Assembly: GCA_027579435.1 (NCBI GenBank)
Contig: JANBPK010000726.1
Span: forward strand, 186,001 to 250,000
Length of the DNA stretch: 64,000 nucleotides
From: Candolleomyces eurysporus
Taxonomy: Eukaryota > Basidiomycota > Agaricomycetes > Agaricales > Psathyrellaceae
Reading direction: 5' to 3'
The position numbers were made by a program, and so were the translations under genes. Positions 35,167 through 44,947 of the stretch are shown here, one piece after another (position 1 is the stretch's first letter; the number at the start of each line of letters is the position of its first letter). Below the pieces are notes generated by a model. That model saw only the letters and a list, made by a program, of their open reading frames with translations. It was not told the DNA's origin and did no database searches.

Positions 35167-36406
35167 GCTGGGTAGTACAAACATGGTTCAATTTTTTTTT
35201 CTTGAGTCATTGTTATTTTTATTGCATTATATTTTGCTCGTTTGTCTGTTTGAGCTTTGGTGTATCGTATTCTATCTTGCCTGTTCTTAATGGAATTCCA
35301 TAGCTCACTCCAGCTCAGTTGAACGCCAACTCTAACAAAGATCAGTTGCGAAAAGGGGAGTTGGTGAGACAGCGTTTCGCTTGCCTCTGTTGGTGCACCC
35401 GCCCCGCGCTTGAATATGCTTCTTCATCAAGTTCCCCCGACATGGTTCTTGACTCGGATATCACAGCGGGTAGTACAAGCAAAGAAAATCTATCACTAAC
35501 GGCCATTCACGAACCAGCTATCAGAAGGCACCTGACTCGACTCCTTTAGTTCTCTGTATTAAACTCCAGGAGAGCGAAGCAATAACATGGGTCTTCTAAC
35601 AACTTAATAAGCGAGCTGAAAGAGCTGTGCTTGTTATTCAGGACTAGCGTTCTGCAAACTGACTACGCTACGCTACATAAGTGGCTCGGGCCTACGGTAA
35701 CTGCGCGCTCTGAAGGAATACCGAGTCGGTAGTATGATGTATATGCATGACGCTCCTCCGAGACATCTACACCGATGGTGAAGGAACTGTCAGGTTGATC
35801 GTTCAGACAATATTTGACTGTTGTTCAACTTGGTTTCTGCGTTCTGCGCTCTTGTGGCCGTTCGGCGGAGCGGATCCTGCTTTTCCAAACGTACAATGCC
35901 TGGTCAGGTAGCTCGTAGATGTCGACGAAGGCAGCAATATTCTTCGCTGGATCTTAGATTTTAGAACCGAGGTTCATGGGCTTGTCCAATTGTGACGCTA
36001 AAGGACAAGAGGTAGAAAAAAAAATACGTCCATTATTAGTACAACAACGAATAATTATACAACGTGATGAAATGAAATTAGAATGAGAGCTGTGTCAAGT
36101 GAATTGAATTTTGGACGGAGTATGGTGTTGTGTTCGAAAAGCTTCAAGCATCAGTCCTCGTTCCACCTTAAAGACAACGTGAATATGGGCATGAAATGAA
36201 ATGCATATTCACTCACTAGTCTGTTAGATAGTCTCCCCGATTCGAAGGCCCAGTGCCTCGAAAGGTACAATTAAGTCATAGGCGTGACGGTTGACAATTG
36301 ACCCGCTTCGACCTTCAGCCTCGCGATACAGGCAAAATCTTCTGCTTGTCGCGTTACAACGAGCCAATTCTGGAGGAGAGAAGCGGAGGGGTTTGAGGAA
36401 TTTGAG
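35167..36406. other. Inter-unit spacer G/H with a unique insertion
   Basis: No gene is recognised. It is homologous to 28408-29350, except for an insertion of about 190 bp at 35592-35782. Confidence 0.55.
35592..35782. mobile_element. Unclassified ~190-bp insertion in spacer
   Basis: The sequence interrupts a stretch that is continuous in the unit-B spacer (catgggaactgtcagg on the reverse strand near 11390). It begins tcttctaacaacttaata and ends accgatggtgaa. Only an ambiguous 2-base duplication (GG) is seen at the ends, and there is no clear terminal inverted repeat or poly-A. It could be a degraded short element or captured DNA. Confidence 0.45.
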
Positions 36407-38716
36407 TCAGTGACTTTGTTGTATCCCACCGGACCGCTTCTGGTGGAGAGAAGCCAAACGGTTCAGAGTTTCGGGCCGATACCGGTGCCCAACAGGATGA
36501 TGGGACGTAAGAAGCTCCTCGCAGTGAAGAATGGCCTCTTGAAGATGGGGAGGTGTGTGTATAGCTTCGCACATATCATGGAGTGATATGGTGAGGTTTC
36601 TGAGCAATAGTGCGTGGTCTGTATGATGAGATGGTCGGAGTTCGAGTGCTTCACGTTGCAGGGAGATCGCCTCCTCGATGTCGGCCACTGTTCTTGTGCA
36701 CTGATACCGATCCCGGAGTGCATTGCCAAGGTTGTTGAGTGACAGCGAGCGCTCTGAGTGGGGAGGTGGTTGAAGTGCGAGCGCTTCANGACGCAGGGAG
36801 ATCGCCTCCTCGAGGTCAGCCACTGTTCTTGTGCGCTGATAACGATCCTGGAGTGCATTGCCAAGATTGTTGAGTGACAATGAGCGATCTGGATGAGGGA
36901 ATCGCCGAAGTTCGAGTGCTTCACGATTGAGGGAAATCGTCTCCTCGAGGTCCACGAGAGAACCTGTACGCCTGGCGCGATGAAGGATTACACGGCCTAG
37001 CGATTGAATTAGCTCCGGTGCGTCCGGATACAATCCAAGCGTCTCACGAGACAGCTGGATGGCAGAATCGAACTCGGCTGGTTCGAAGAGACCTGAACCT
37101 TGGTTCAAATGAGCCACTGAGTTTCGGAGGGCATATACAGCAGCTGGTTTGCGTTGACTAGGGTTCGTGAGCGACTCCACCTCGTGTTGGCGATGTACGA
37201 GTTCACATTGGAGGCAACGAAGGAAGAGCCGGACGTGCTGACGTGGATGTGCAAAGAACCGGCCAGACCGACTTTGGGTGGTAAGAAAGTCACGGAGGGA
37301 GGTGTGGAAGAGTGTGACCGGTATATCGTCTGTCCCGGGAACCTGAATGATGGCTTGCAAGTTTACCAGGACATTGACTACTTCGTAGGTACTGATTCCA
37401 AGGAGCTCGGCAATGCCCGACGTTGGGAGTGGGACCCCGAGAAGAGCGATAGTCGAGATGATGTCTGGGAAGTGGGGAAGATGTTCCGACCGCGCCAATG
37501 TCTGCGTATAGAGTCCGTCGAGGCCGGGGTTCATTTTGAGGGCTAGTGTAAGCCGATCCATGGGCGTCGCTGATGAGCCACTATCGGCGATCGACATGAT
37601 GAATTTGAACACCGTCGATGCAAAAATGAACGATCCTCCGACATGGTTGACCAACTTTTGTCTGTCTTTCGGGGAAGGCCATTCCCCGTGCTCCGAGATG
37701 TATGCTCGAATAACAGGATTGCACCTCGTCTCATTCTCGAACAGAACGTCGAGGAACGTCGAGATATCGTCATCGGAGCAATGATCAACTAGGTTGTCCA
37801 ACCGGACCCCGGGAGCATTCAAACGTGATTGGATGTGCTGCTCCACCCTGCTCGTGATAAAAACCCGAAGAGGAATGAAGGGATTGTTGTTGAAAAAGCC
37901 CAGCATGCCGTCGATAAGGTCTTGGACTTCATCTTTGTTGTCGCATTCGTCCAACCCATCCAGCACGATGAGGAATGGGCCTCTTGCTAACGACGCGATT
38001 GCTGCTGGTCTTTGAACGGCCTCTTCTGATGGTTCGACCAAGCGTGCTGAAGTCCTGACCCCAGTTCCCCGTTGAACCGCTGCCTTGAAAGGAGCGTAAA
38101 CTAAGTATTGCATCCGACGCTGTAGAGAAACGCCTGCCTCCTCTGGCCGCAGCAAGGCTGGCTTGGCTTTTACAGCGGCACGGACAAACGGTTCCGTCTC
38201 GGGGATCGCCTCTGCCATTTGGCTAGCAAGAGTTGTGGCGAGCCTCCAAATCTTGCTTCTATCTCCCGCGTTCCTAAAGAAAAAGAAGCTTGCGACAGGC
38301 CTATCCTGCCGTTCGGACGTGTCGCACACCTCTTGAGAGACGGCGGACTTGCCACTCCCAACATACCCGTGCATCCAGAGAATGTGAGGTTCGTCGGAGG
38401 CCGAGATATTGTCGGCAGTCCAGCTGGTAACTTCGCTGACTACCTCGACCCTTGTTCCTCGCGTACAAACGGAATCTGGAGGTGATCGTTTCCGATCTCG
38501 GGTATGGGACGCATCCTCTATGGGTTGAAGGAGTTCGTACAGACCTGCAATGTGATAAGCCTCGGATCGCACAGTCAATAAAGCTGTGTAAGAGTTGAAA
38601 CACTCACTCTTGTCTTCGACCCTTACTTGGTTAGTGTGCAAATGATAACCTCCATCGACCTGATATGCGTGGAGGTGCTCAACATGCGCATTCTGCGAAC
38701 TCCCCAAGACGTTCAT
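36407..38716 (-). CDS. NACHT-TPR protein, copy H
   Basis: Exon 1 starts at 38716 (MNVLGSSQNAHVEHLHAYQ). The intron is 38545-38607 (63 nt, frame-neutral). Walker A (GYVGSGKSAVS) and Walker B (LIVLDGLDECDNK) are intact, and three TPR-like units follow. The only irregularity is an N at 36789 inside a codon in the second unit, which does not shift the frame. The C-terminus (SLHQKRSGGIQQSH) has the shortened end shared by copies A, B, F and G. With copy A it is one of the two undamaged members of the amplified set. Its TM-coil partner is deleted. Confidence 0.87.
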   Translation of the reverse strand: MNVLGSSQNAHVEHLHAYQVDGGYHLHTNQVRVEDKSECFNSYTALLTVRSEAYHIAGLYELLQPIEDASHTRDRKRSPPDSVCTRGTRVEVVSEVTSWTADNISASDEPHILWMHGYVGSGKSAVSQEVCDTSERQDRPVASFFFFRNAGDRSKIWRLATTLASQMAEAIPETEPFVRAAVKAKPALLRPEEAGVSLQRRMQYLVYAPFKAAVQRGTGVRTSARLVEPSEEAVQRPAAIASLARGPFLIVLDGLDECDNKDEVQDLIDGMLGFFNNNPFIPLRVFITSRVEQHIQSRLNAPGVRLDNLVDHCSDDDISTFLDVLFENETRCNPVIRAYISEHGEWPSPKDRQKLVNHVGGSFIFASTVFKFIMSIADSGSSATPMDRLTLALKMNPGLDGLYTQTLARSEHLPHFPDIISTIALLGVPLPTSGIAELLGISTYEVVNVLVNLQAIIQVPGTDDIPVTLFHTSLRDFLTTQSRSGRFFAHPRQHVRLFLRCLQCELVHRQHEVESLTNPSQRKPAAVYALRNSVAHLNQGSGLFEPAEFDSAIQLSRETLGLYPDAPELIQSLGRVILHRARRTGSLVDLEETISLNREALELRRFPHPDRSLSLNNLGNALQDRYQRTRTVADLEEAISLRXEALALQPPPHSERSLSLNNLGNALRDRYQCTRTVADIEEAISLQREALELRPSHHTDHALLLRNLTISLHDMCEAIHTPPHLQEAILHCEELLTSHHPVGHRYRPETLNRLASLHQKRSGGIQQSH

Positions 38717-39907
38717 CGGACAATCTAGTTCGTACGGTCAGTTGATTGAGGTATGTAACGATCACGATGTACTGCTCACTTACTTGCTATGTTGGCAGCA
38801 ACCGTACAGCTACGGTCCTAGCAGGGGCTTCCAGGAAGTTTGTTTGTCCTCTCTACCTCAAGGTGTCGAAAACCAGGTGGAAATGTGGGCTGTGACGACG
38901 AATGGTAGTGGGGTGGTGAGGGAAAGGAGACAAGGTGGCCACGTTCACACAGAGCCGCCTTATGGTCGAGACATCATGATATTCTCCTGGGAACCCGCTA
39001 ACGAAAAGTGAATAGACGCCCATGTTCAGGTAGACAAAGGATGGGGTCCCTCACCAATAAGTGTGGCGGTGAATTGGTGCTGTAAATACTGAGGGGTGTA
39101 GAAAATAATTTACGACTAGCCCTAGATGAAGGCTGCGTTTGACGCTCGAAACTGGATTACCAATCGAATTGGGATTGTCTGTCCGATTTTGGTCTATCAT
39201 ATTCTATTTTGCCTGTGCTTAATGGAAGTATAGAACTGACTCCACTTCCGTTGGTGCCCAGACAGCACTTTCGCGGCTTGCCTGCCTCTGTTGATGATGG
39301 AGATGGATCCAGACTTGGATCCCTCAGCGCACGATACAAGCGAGGGAAATCGATCACTAGTTTCCATTTCTGAACCAGTTAGCGTAGGGCACTTTACGTT
39401 CCAGGAGAGGGCAGAACCATATAGTGGAAACTGTGAAGTTGCTCGTTCAGACAAGGTTTGGCCAGTTGTTGTCCAGCTTGGTTCCGGTACCCTCAATGGC
39501 CGTTCAGCTGAGCCGATCCTGCTTTTCCAAATGTGCAATGCCTGGTCAAGTACCTCGTAGGCGTAGACTGAGGCAAAAATATTATTTGCTTGATCTGAGT
39601 TTTCGGAACTGGTGTCCACGAGAGCTTCTCGACGCCAAAAGGCAAAAGGTCGGAGAACATTACTAGCGTAGAGTACGACACGACATGATTCATAAAGTGA
39701 GAATAAGAACTGAATCAATCAGATCGAATAATTAACGGAGTCCGGATCTTGTCCTTCCATAAACCCTTGAAGCAATCAGTCTGCGTTCTACCTATCGATA
39801 ACGTGAATATGGGCACGAAACGACCTGAATGTTAACTCGCCATTGCGCTACATCGTCTCCTCGTTTCAAGGTACCCCGAACGACCAGTCACTCGCTCAAA
39901 GGTCCAA
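38717..39907. other. Spacer H/J, TM-coil partner deleted
   Basis: No gene is present. The first part is the usual NACHT leader and RING-derived sequence, with the RING-codon remnant near 39120-39155. At about 39175 it jumps directly into the 3' flank of a TM-coil gene (tgtctg...ttggtctatc), followed by the inter-unit spacer. The whole TM-coil gene, about 2 kb, is missing. Confidence 0.6.
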
Positions 39908-42547
39908 TTAAACCGAAAGCCTGGCGGTTGGCAATTGACGCGCTTCTGCCTTCAGCCTCGTGATATAGGCGAGATCTTCTGGTTCTCGTGTCGTGCGGAA
40001 CCGCTTCTGGAGGAGAGAAACCAAACGGTTCAAGGTTTCGAGTCGGTACTGGTGCCCAATAGGATAGTGGGACGTAAGAAGCTCCTCGCAGTGAAGAATT
40101 GCATCTTGAAGGTGGGGAAGTGTGTGCTTGGCTTTATACATTTCATATAGTGATATGACAAGGTCTCTGAGTGACGATGCACGATGTGAATGAGGAGATG
40201 GTTGAAGCTCGAGCGCTTCACGATGGAGGGAGATCGCCTCCTCGAGGTCAGTCATGATTCTTGTGAGCTGATAATGATCCCGGAGTGCATTTCCAAGATG
40301 GTTGAGTGATGGCGAGCGATCTGGATGAGGAGGTGGTCGAAGTTCGAGTGCTTCACGGTGTAGGGAGATCGCCTCCTCGAGGTCAGCCACGGCTCCTGTG
40401 TGCTGATAACGATCCTGGAGTGCAAGGCCGAGATTGTTAAGTGACAACGAGCAANTCTGGGTGAGGAGATGGTCGAAGTTCGAGCGCTTCACGGTACAAG
40501 AGAATTGCTTCCTCGAGGTCGGCTACGGTTTTTGTGCCCTGATAACGATCGCGGAGTGCATTGCCAAGATTGTTGAGTGAAGACCAGCGATCTGGGTGAG
40601 GAGATGGTTCAAGTTCGAGCGCTTCACGATGGAGGGAGATGGCCTCCTCCAGGTCATCCACGGTTCCTGTGCGCTGATAACGCACCTGGAGTGCATTGCC
40701 GAGATTGATGAGTGAAGGAAAGCGATCTGGATGAGGAGATGGTCGGAGTTCGAGGACTTCACGGTACCGTGAAACGGCTTCCTCTAGATCCACGAGGGAA
40801 CCTGTACGCTTGGCGCGATGAAGCGTTACAATGGCTAGCAATTTGATCAGCTCCGGTGTGCCTGGATAGAGTCCAAGCGTCTCGCGACAGAGTTGGATGA
40901 CAGAACCAAACTCCGCTGATTCGAAGAAACCTCTTCCTCTGTTCAAATGAGCCACTGAATATCGAACGGCATATGCAGCAGCTGGTTTGCGTTGACTGCG
41001 GTTCGTGAGGGAGCCTACCCCGTGTTGACGATGCTCGAGTTCACATTGGAGGCAACGAAGGAAGAGCCGGACGTGCTGACGTGGATGTGCAAAGAACTGG
41101 CCGGATCGACTTTGGGTGGTAAGAAAGTCGCGGAGGGAGGTGTGGAAGAGGGTGACCGGTATATCGTCTGTCCCGGGAACCTGAATGATGGCCTGCAAGT
41201 TCACCAGGACATTGACTACTTCGTAGGTGCTGATTCCAAGAAGCCCTGCAATGCCCGACGTCGGGAGTGGTACCTTGAGAAGAGCGATGGTCGAGATGAT
41301 GTCTGGGAAGTGGGGAAGGTGTCGGGAGCGTGCTAATGTCTGCGCATATAGTCCGTCCAGGCCAGGGTTCATTTTGAGGGCTAGCGGAAGGCGATCCATG
41401 GGTGTCGTAGGGGAACCGCCTTCGGTGGTCGACCCCATGATAAATTTGAACACTGTCGATGCGAAAATGAACGATCCTCCGATATGCTTGACCAACTTGC
41501 GTTTGTCGTTCCGGGGAGGCCATTCTCCGTGTTCCGAGATGTATGCCCGAATAACGGGGTTCCGCCTCGTTTCATTCTTGAACAGGACGTCAAGGAACGT
41601 CGAGATATCGTCGTCGGAGCAATGATCAACAAGGTTGTCCAAACGAACCCCGGGAACGTTCAAGTGCGATTGGATGTGCTGCTCCACCCGGCTCGTGATG
41701 AAAACCCGAAGAGGGATGGAGGGATTGTCATTGAAAAAAGTAAGCATGCCGTCGATAAGTTCTTGAACTTCATCTTTATTGTCGCATTCGTCCAACCCAT
41801 CTAGTACGATGAGGAATGGGCCTCTTGCTAACGCCGCGATCGTTGTTGCTTCTCGAACGGCCTCTCCCGATGGTCCTCCCAAGCCCGCCGAGGTTCTGAC
41901 GCCAGCTCCCCTTTGGACGGCCGCTTTGAATGGTGCATAAACCAAGTATCGCATCCGACTCTGTAGAGAAACGCCTGCTTCGTCTTGCAGCAGCAAGGCC
42001 GGCTTGGCTTTCACAGCGGCACGGACGAAGGGTTCCGTCTCGGGAATCACGTCTGCCATTTGGCTAGCAAGAGTTGTGGCCAGCCTCCAAATCTTGCTTC
42101 TATCACCCGCGTTCCTGAAGAAAAAGAAGCTTGCGACAGGCCTATCCTGCCGTTCGGATGTGTCGCACACCTCTTGAGACACGGCGGACTTGCCACTACC
42201 AACATATCCGTGCATCCAGACGATGTGAGGTTCGTCGGCAGCTGAGATTTTGGTGGCTGTCCAGGTGGTAACTTTCTTGACCACTTCGATCCTCGTTCCT
42301 CGCGTACAGGCGGAATCTGGAGGCGATCGTTTGCGATCTCGGGTATGGGATGCATCCTCTATCGGTTGAAGAAGTTCGTACAGAGCTGCGCTGTGATCAG
42401 TGGAGATCGCAAAGTCGATAAAGCTGTTTGAGACTTACTCTTGTCTTCGGCCCTTACTTGGGCAGCGTGAAAATGACAACCTCCCTCAAGCTGATATGCC
42501 TGGAGGTGCTCAACATGCGCATTCTGCGAACTCCCCAAGACGTTCAT
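39908..42547 (-). CDS. NACHT-TPR protein, copy J (full-length form)
   Basis: Exon 1 is 42547-42439 and the intron 42386-42438 (GTAAGT...GCGCAG, 53 nt). This intron is not a multiple of three, so here splicing is required, which supports the intron model in all copies. Walker A (GYVGSGKSAVS) and Walker B (LIVLDGLDECDNK) are present. It has about six TPR-like units, more than any other copy. An extra base (N at 40455) shifts the frame in the fourth unit and is probably an artefact. The C-terminus continues past the point where the other copies stop, through 'RTTREPEDLAYITRLKAEA', to 39908. Its upstream sequence has no RING homology. I infer it is closest to the ancestral gene. Confidence 0.83.
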
Positions 42548-43354
42548 CAGACAATCTAGTTGACACGGTTAGTTGATCGAGGCAAGGAATGATCATGCTG
42601 TGTTGCTCACTCGCCGTGTGAGCGGAAACTGTGCAGCTATTTTCCTAGCCGGGGCGCCCAGCGAGTTCCGTTGTCCTGTACACCTCAGAATGTCGAAAAT
42701 TGGGTAGGAAATTGGGTAGGAGGATGGCCTGGGACGACGAAGGATTGTGGGATAGTGGGGGAAAGGGGACAAGGTGGTTACGATCGATACCTTGCTGCAT
42801 TCTCCTGGGAACCCTTTCCCGCAAATGAAAAGTGAATGAACGCCCATGTCTAGGTAGAGAAGGAATGGAATAACTCGCAAAGAAAAATGACAATGAATCG
42901 GCACCGTGGATACAGCGGGGCGTAGAGGATGATACAGGACTCCTGTCTCATTCATTCTTGATAAAACTAGATAGAGGCCCACTCTGCCGGGTCTGCCCTG
43001 CACGGGATGAGGAAAACTTCAGGTCGGCCGACGTGGAGCCTGCCATCAAACCTTTTCAGGCTCCGGCTTGGAGGCACAACCCGTTTTGACATAATTCACT
43101 TAGACACCGGAATTTTTTTTCCTCTTTGGAAATACTCAATCGAAGACGACGGCTATGGAGTTCCCTGGCCAGTGTACCTGCCTGGATCAGGTATTTTTNA
43201 GCAACGAGCCGCTCATCGTCTACGCTGACCTGAGCTGCGCGGCTTTCATATGACATCTTGTTCTTCCTGATGCACGTTCAGACAATTTGCGAGGTCATCA
43301 TGAAGAATGGACCTTGCGTCGACCGCAGCTTGTGGTTAGATTTTTGGGTGTACC
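42548..43354. promoter_or_regulatory. Upstream region of NACHT copy J
   Basis: No gene is supported. The first 420 bases are the NACHT leader shared with the other copies, including the likely 5'UTR intron ending at 42556. Homology to the other units ends near 42950, exactly where those switch to RING-derived sequence. The rest is unrelated to the other units and contains an N after a T run at 43199. Confidence 0.55.
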
Positions 43355-43989
43355 CTCCACATTATTCCCCTCCACTACCATCTCCACTCCACTCACAACT
43401 CTCACCAATAACGACACAGAAACCGGACCAGCCCTCGCCGCTCAACCACCTCTCCCACTCGCTCAAACTCTCACGGATCTACACACTAGTCTTTGACCTG
43501 AACGACGCCCCCACCATCATGGATCCAAAGAAACATTTGAATTCATCTTTGACCCAACCTCAAACTGGTACATCCTCCCGCACACTTTCTCTCAGCACAT
43601 CTAACACTTGCGCTATCACCTCTTACGCGCAAACGAGCGTCGGAAAGTCGAAGCGCTTCGCGAGGCAAGGACGAAGGTGAGGGGCGAAGCCACAGCGCTC
43701 GAGGGACGGTGTAGGGGAAAGAATCGGACCAGTGGGAATGAAAAAGCGAAGGAGAGAGATGCGGGGGAGACGAAAGCTAGAATTTGCGCATTAAATGGGA
43801 GCATGAAGGATCTCCTTCCCGTACTCTCCTCAACCCTTGGTTTTGTAGTCCCTGGTTCGTTATCGCCGTCTTTGGCAAAGAAAATGTGAGGTTTAGGACG
43901 ATTTTTTGCAAGATCGAAGGCACGGTTTCACCCAGCCACTTTCTTAGTTCGCAACCATGGAAGAGGTGGACGTGAAACTCAGGTTATGA
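43355..43989 (+). pseudogene. TM-coil gene remnant (3' part)
   Basis: Segments of the family appear in shifting frames: the Thr-rich 'TETGPALAAQPPLPLAQ' stretch, the region before the coil, the coiled coil itself (ALREARTKVRGEATALEGR), and finally 'EVDVKL', where the homology ends. It is more diverged than copies A-G, and a stretch before the C-terminal domain is replaced. It probably marks an older unit partnered with NACHT J. Confidence 0.65.
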
Positions 43990-44038
43990 GCAAGATGACA
44001 TTGGCCGACAGATGACCCAAGAACTGCCGCATACATCC

Positions 44039-44330
44039 GCGGTTTCTGTCCTAGTTCAGGGAAAGTAACGGCGATTTGGGACTTGAGTCCCGATGGTGAT
44101 CGTGGCAACTAGATTGGTGACTCTGTATATGCTTCAATGTGCAAGAATAGATGCACTCATTCAGTACTCCATTCAGGTTCCATACGCGGCGTTCGGGTCC
44201 TCAAGTCTGTGCCATCTTCAGCTTCATGGATTGTGCCCAAAAGCACCTATCACCTTGTGTCATGACTATTACATAGAACCTCCTAGAAGCATGGCTCCAC
44301 TTTTGTCGAAGCATCTGAAGTTCAACTAAA
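44039..44330 (+). pseudogene. Remnant of F-box/propeller gene C-terminus
   Basis: It matches the last codons of the gene at 20462-22262: 'SSGK', 'VTAIWDLSPDGD', then, after a TAG, 'ARIDALIQ'. Where that gene stops with TGA, this fragment continues open for about 60 residues. No other exons of the gene are visible nearby. Confidence 0.55.
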
Positions 44331-44947
44331 TTTCATTCAACTAATATAGTCTGCATGCACCTTTTTGATGTATCTACGGCTCATCGGGCTTGATTCTCAA
44401 TCGTTTTGTTGCCCTTTCCTAGACTTTTGCTAACAGCTAATCATTTACGTCTTCAGAGAATATGTTTTCAATATTTTAGATGGAATAGAGACAGGATAGC
44501 ACGACTTGACCCCTTCAACAGAGGAAGCCTGGCCATCACCATGTCCGAAACCTCGGACTTGAAACTTACACTTTGAAGAAGTTTGCGCGGTGCTATGCGC
44601 AACTCGGTAAACGTTTTGCACGACTCGATGAAGTTTTGCGTGAGCCCGAAGAAGTTTGCGCTTTCGAAAATGGCCTGATTTTGCGCGAATTCAGCGAAAA
44701 GTTGCGCGAAAAATGTTTTTATTTTGCGAATGATAAATGTGCAATCGGCCCGCCATAAACGTTCCGCCCTCGCGCGGATGCGTGGCGCGCACCCGGAAGG
44801 ATATACTTATGGCGTGTTGTTCACCTGTGGGTACCGGCCTTAGACTTGTATGGATTCACGCAACTGCTGTTGGGAGCTGGGAGGTATTCGGCAATGAAAG
44901 TGTCTTATTTTAAATAATTGTTTTTACACGACGATCGCGGGTTGCTC
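44331..44947. other. Intergenic region with a degenerate TTTGCGCG-type repeat
   Basis: No gene is recognised. Between about 44581 and 44728 the motif (a/g)TTTTGCGCG or a close variant occurs seven times (near 44581, 44613, 44633, 44654, 44678, 44701 and 44721). An open frame of 61 codons there owes its Lys/Arg/Glu-rich composition to this repeat. Confidence 0.5.

Noticed and set aside
41041..41523. 160-codon frame antiparallel to NACHT copy J
   Set aside because: It is a shadow of the NACHT coding frame; similar shadow frames occur at the same place in the other copies.
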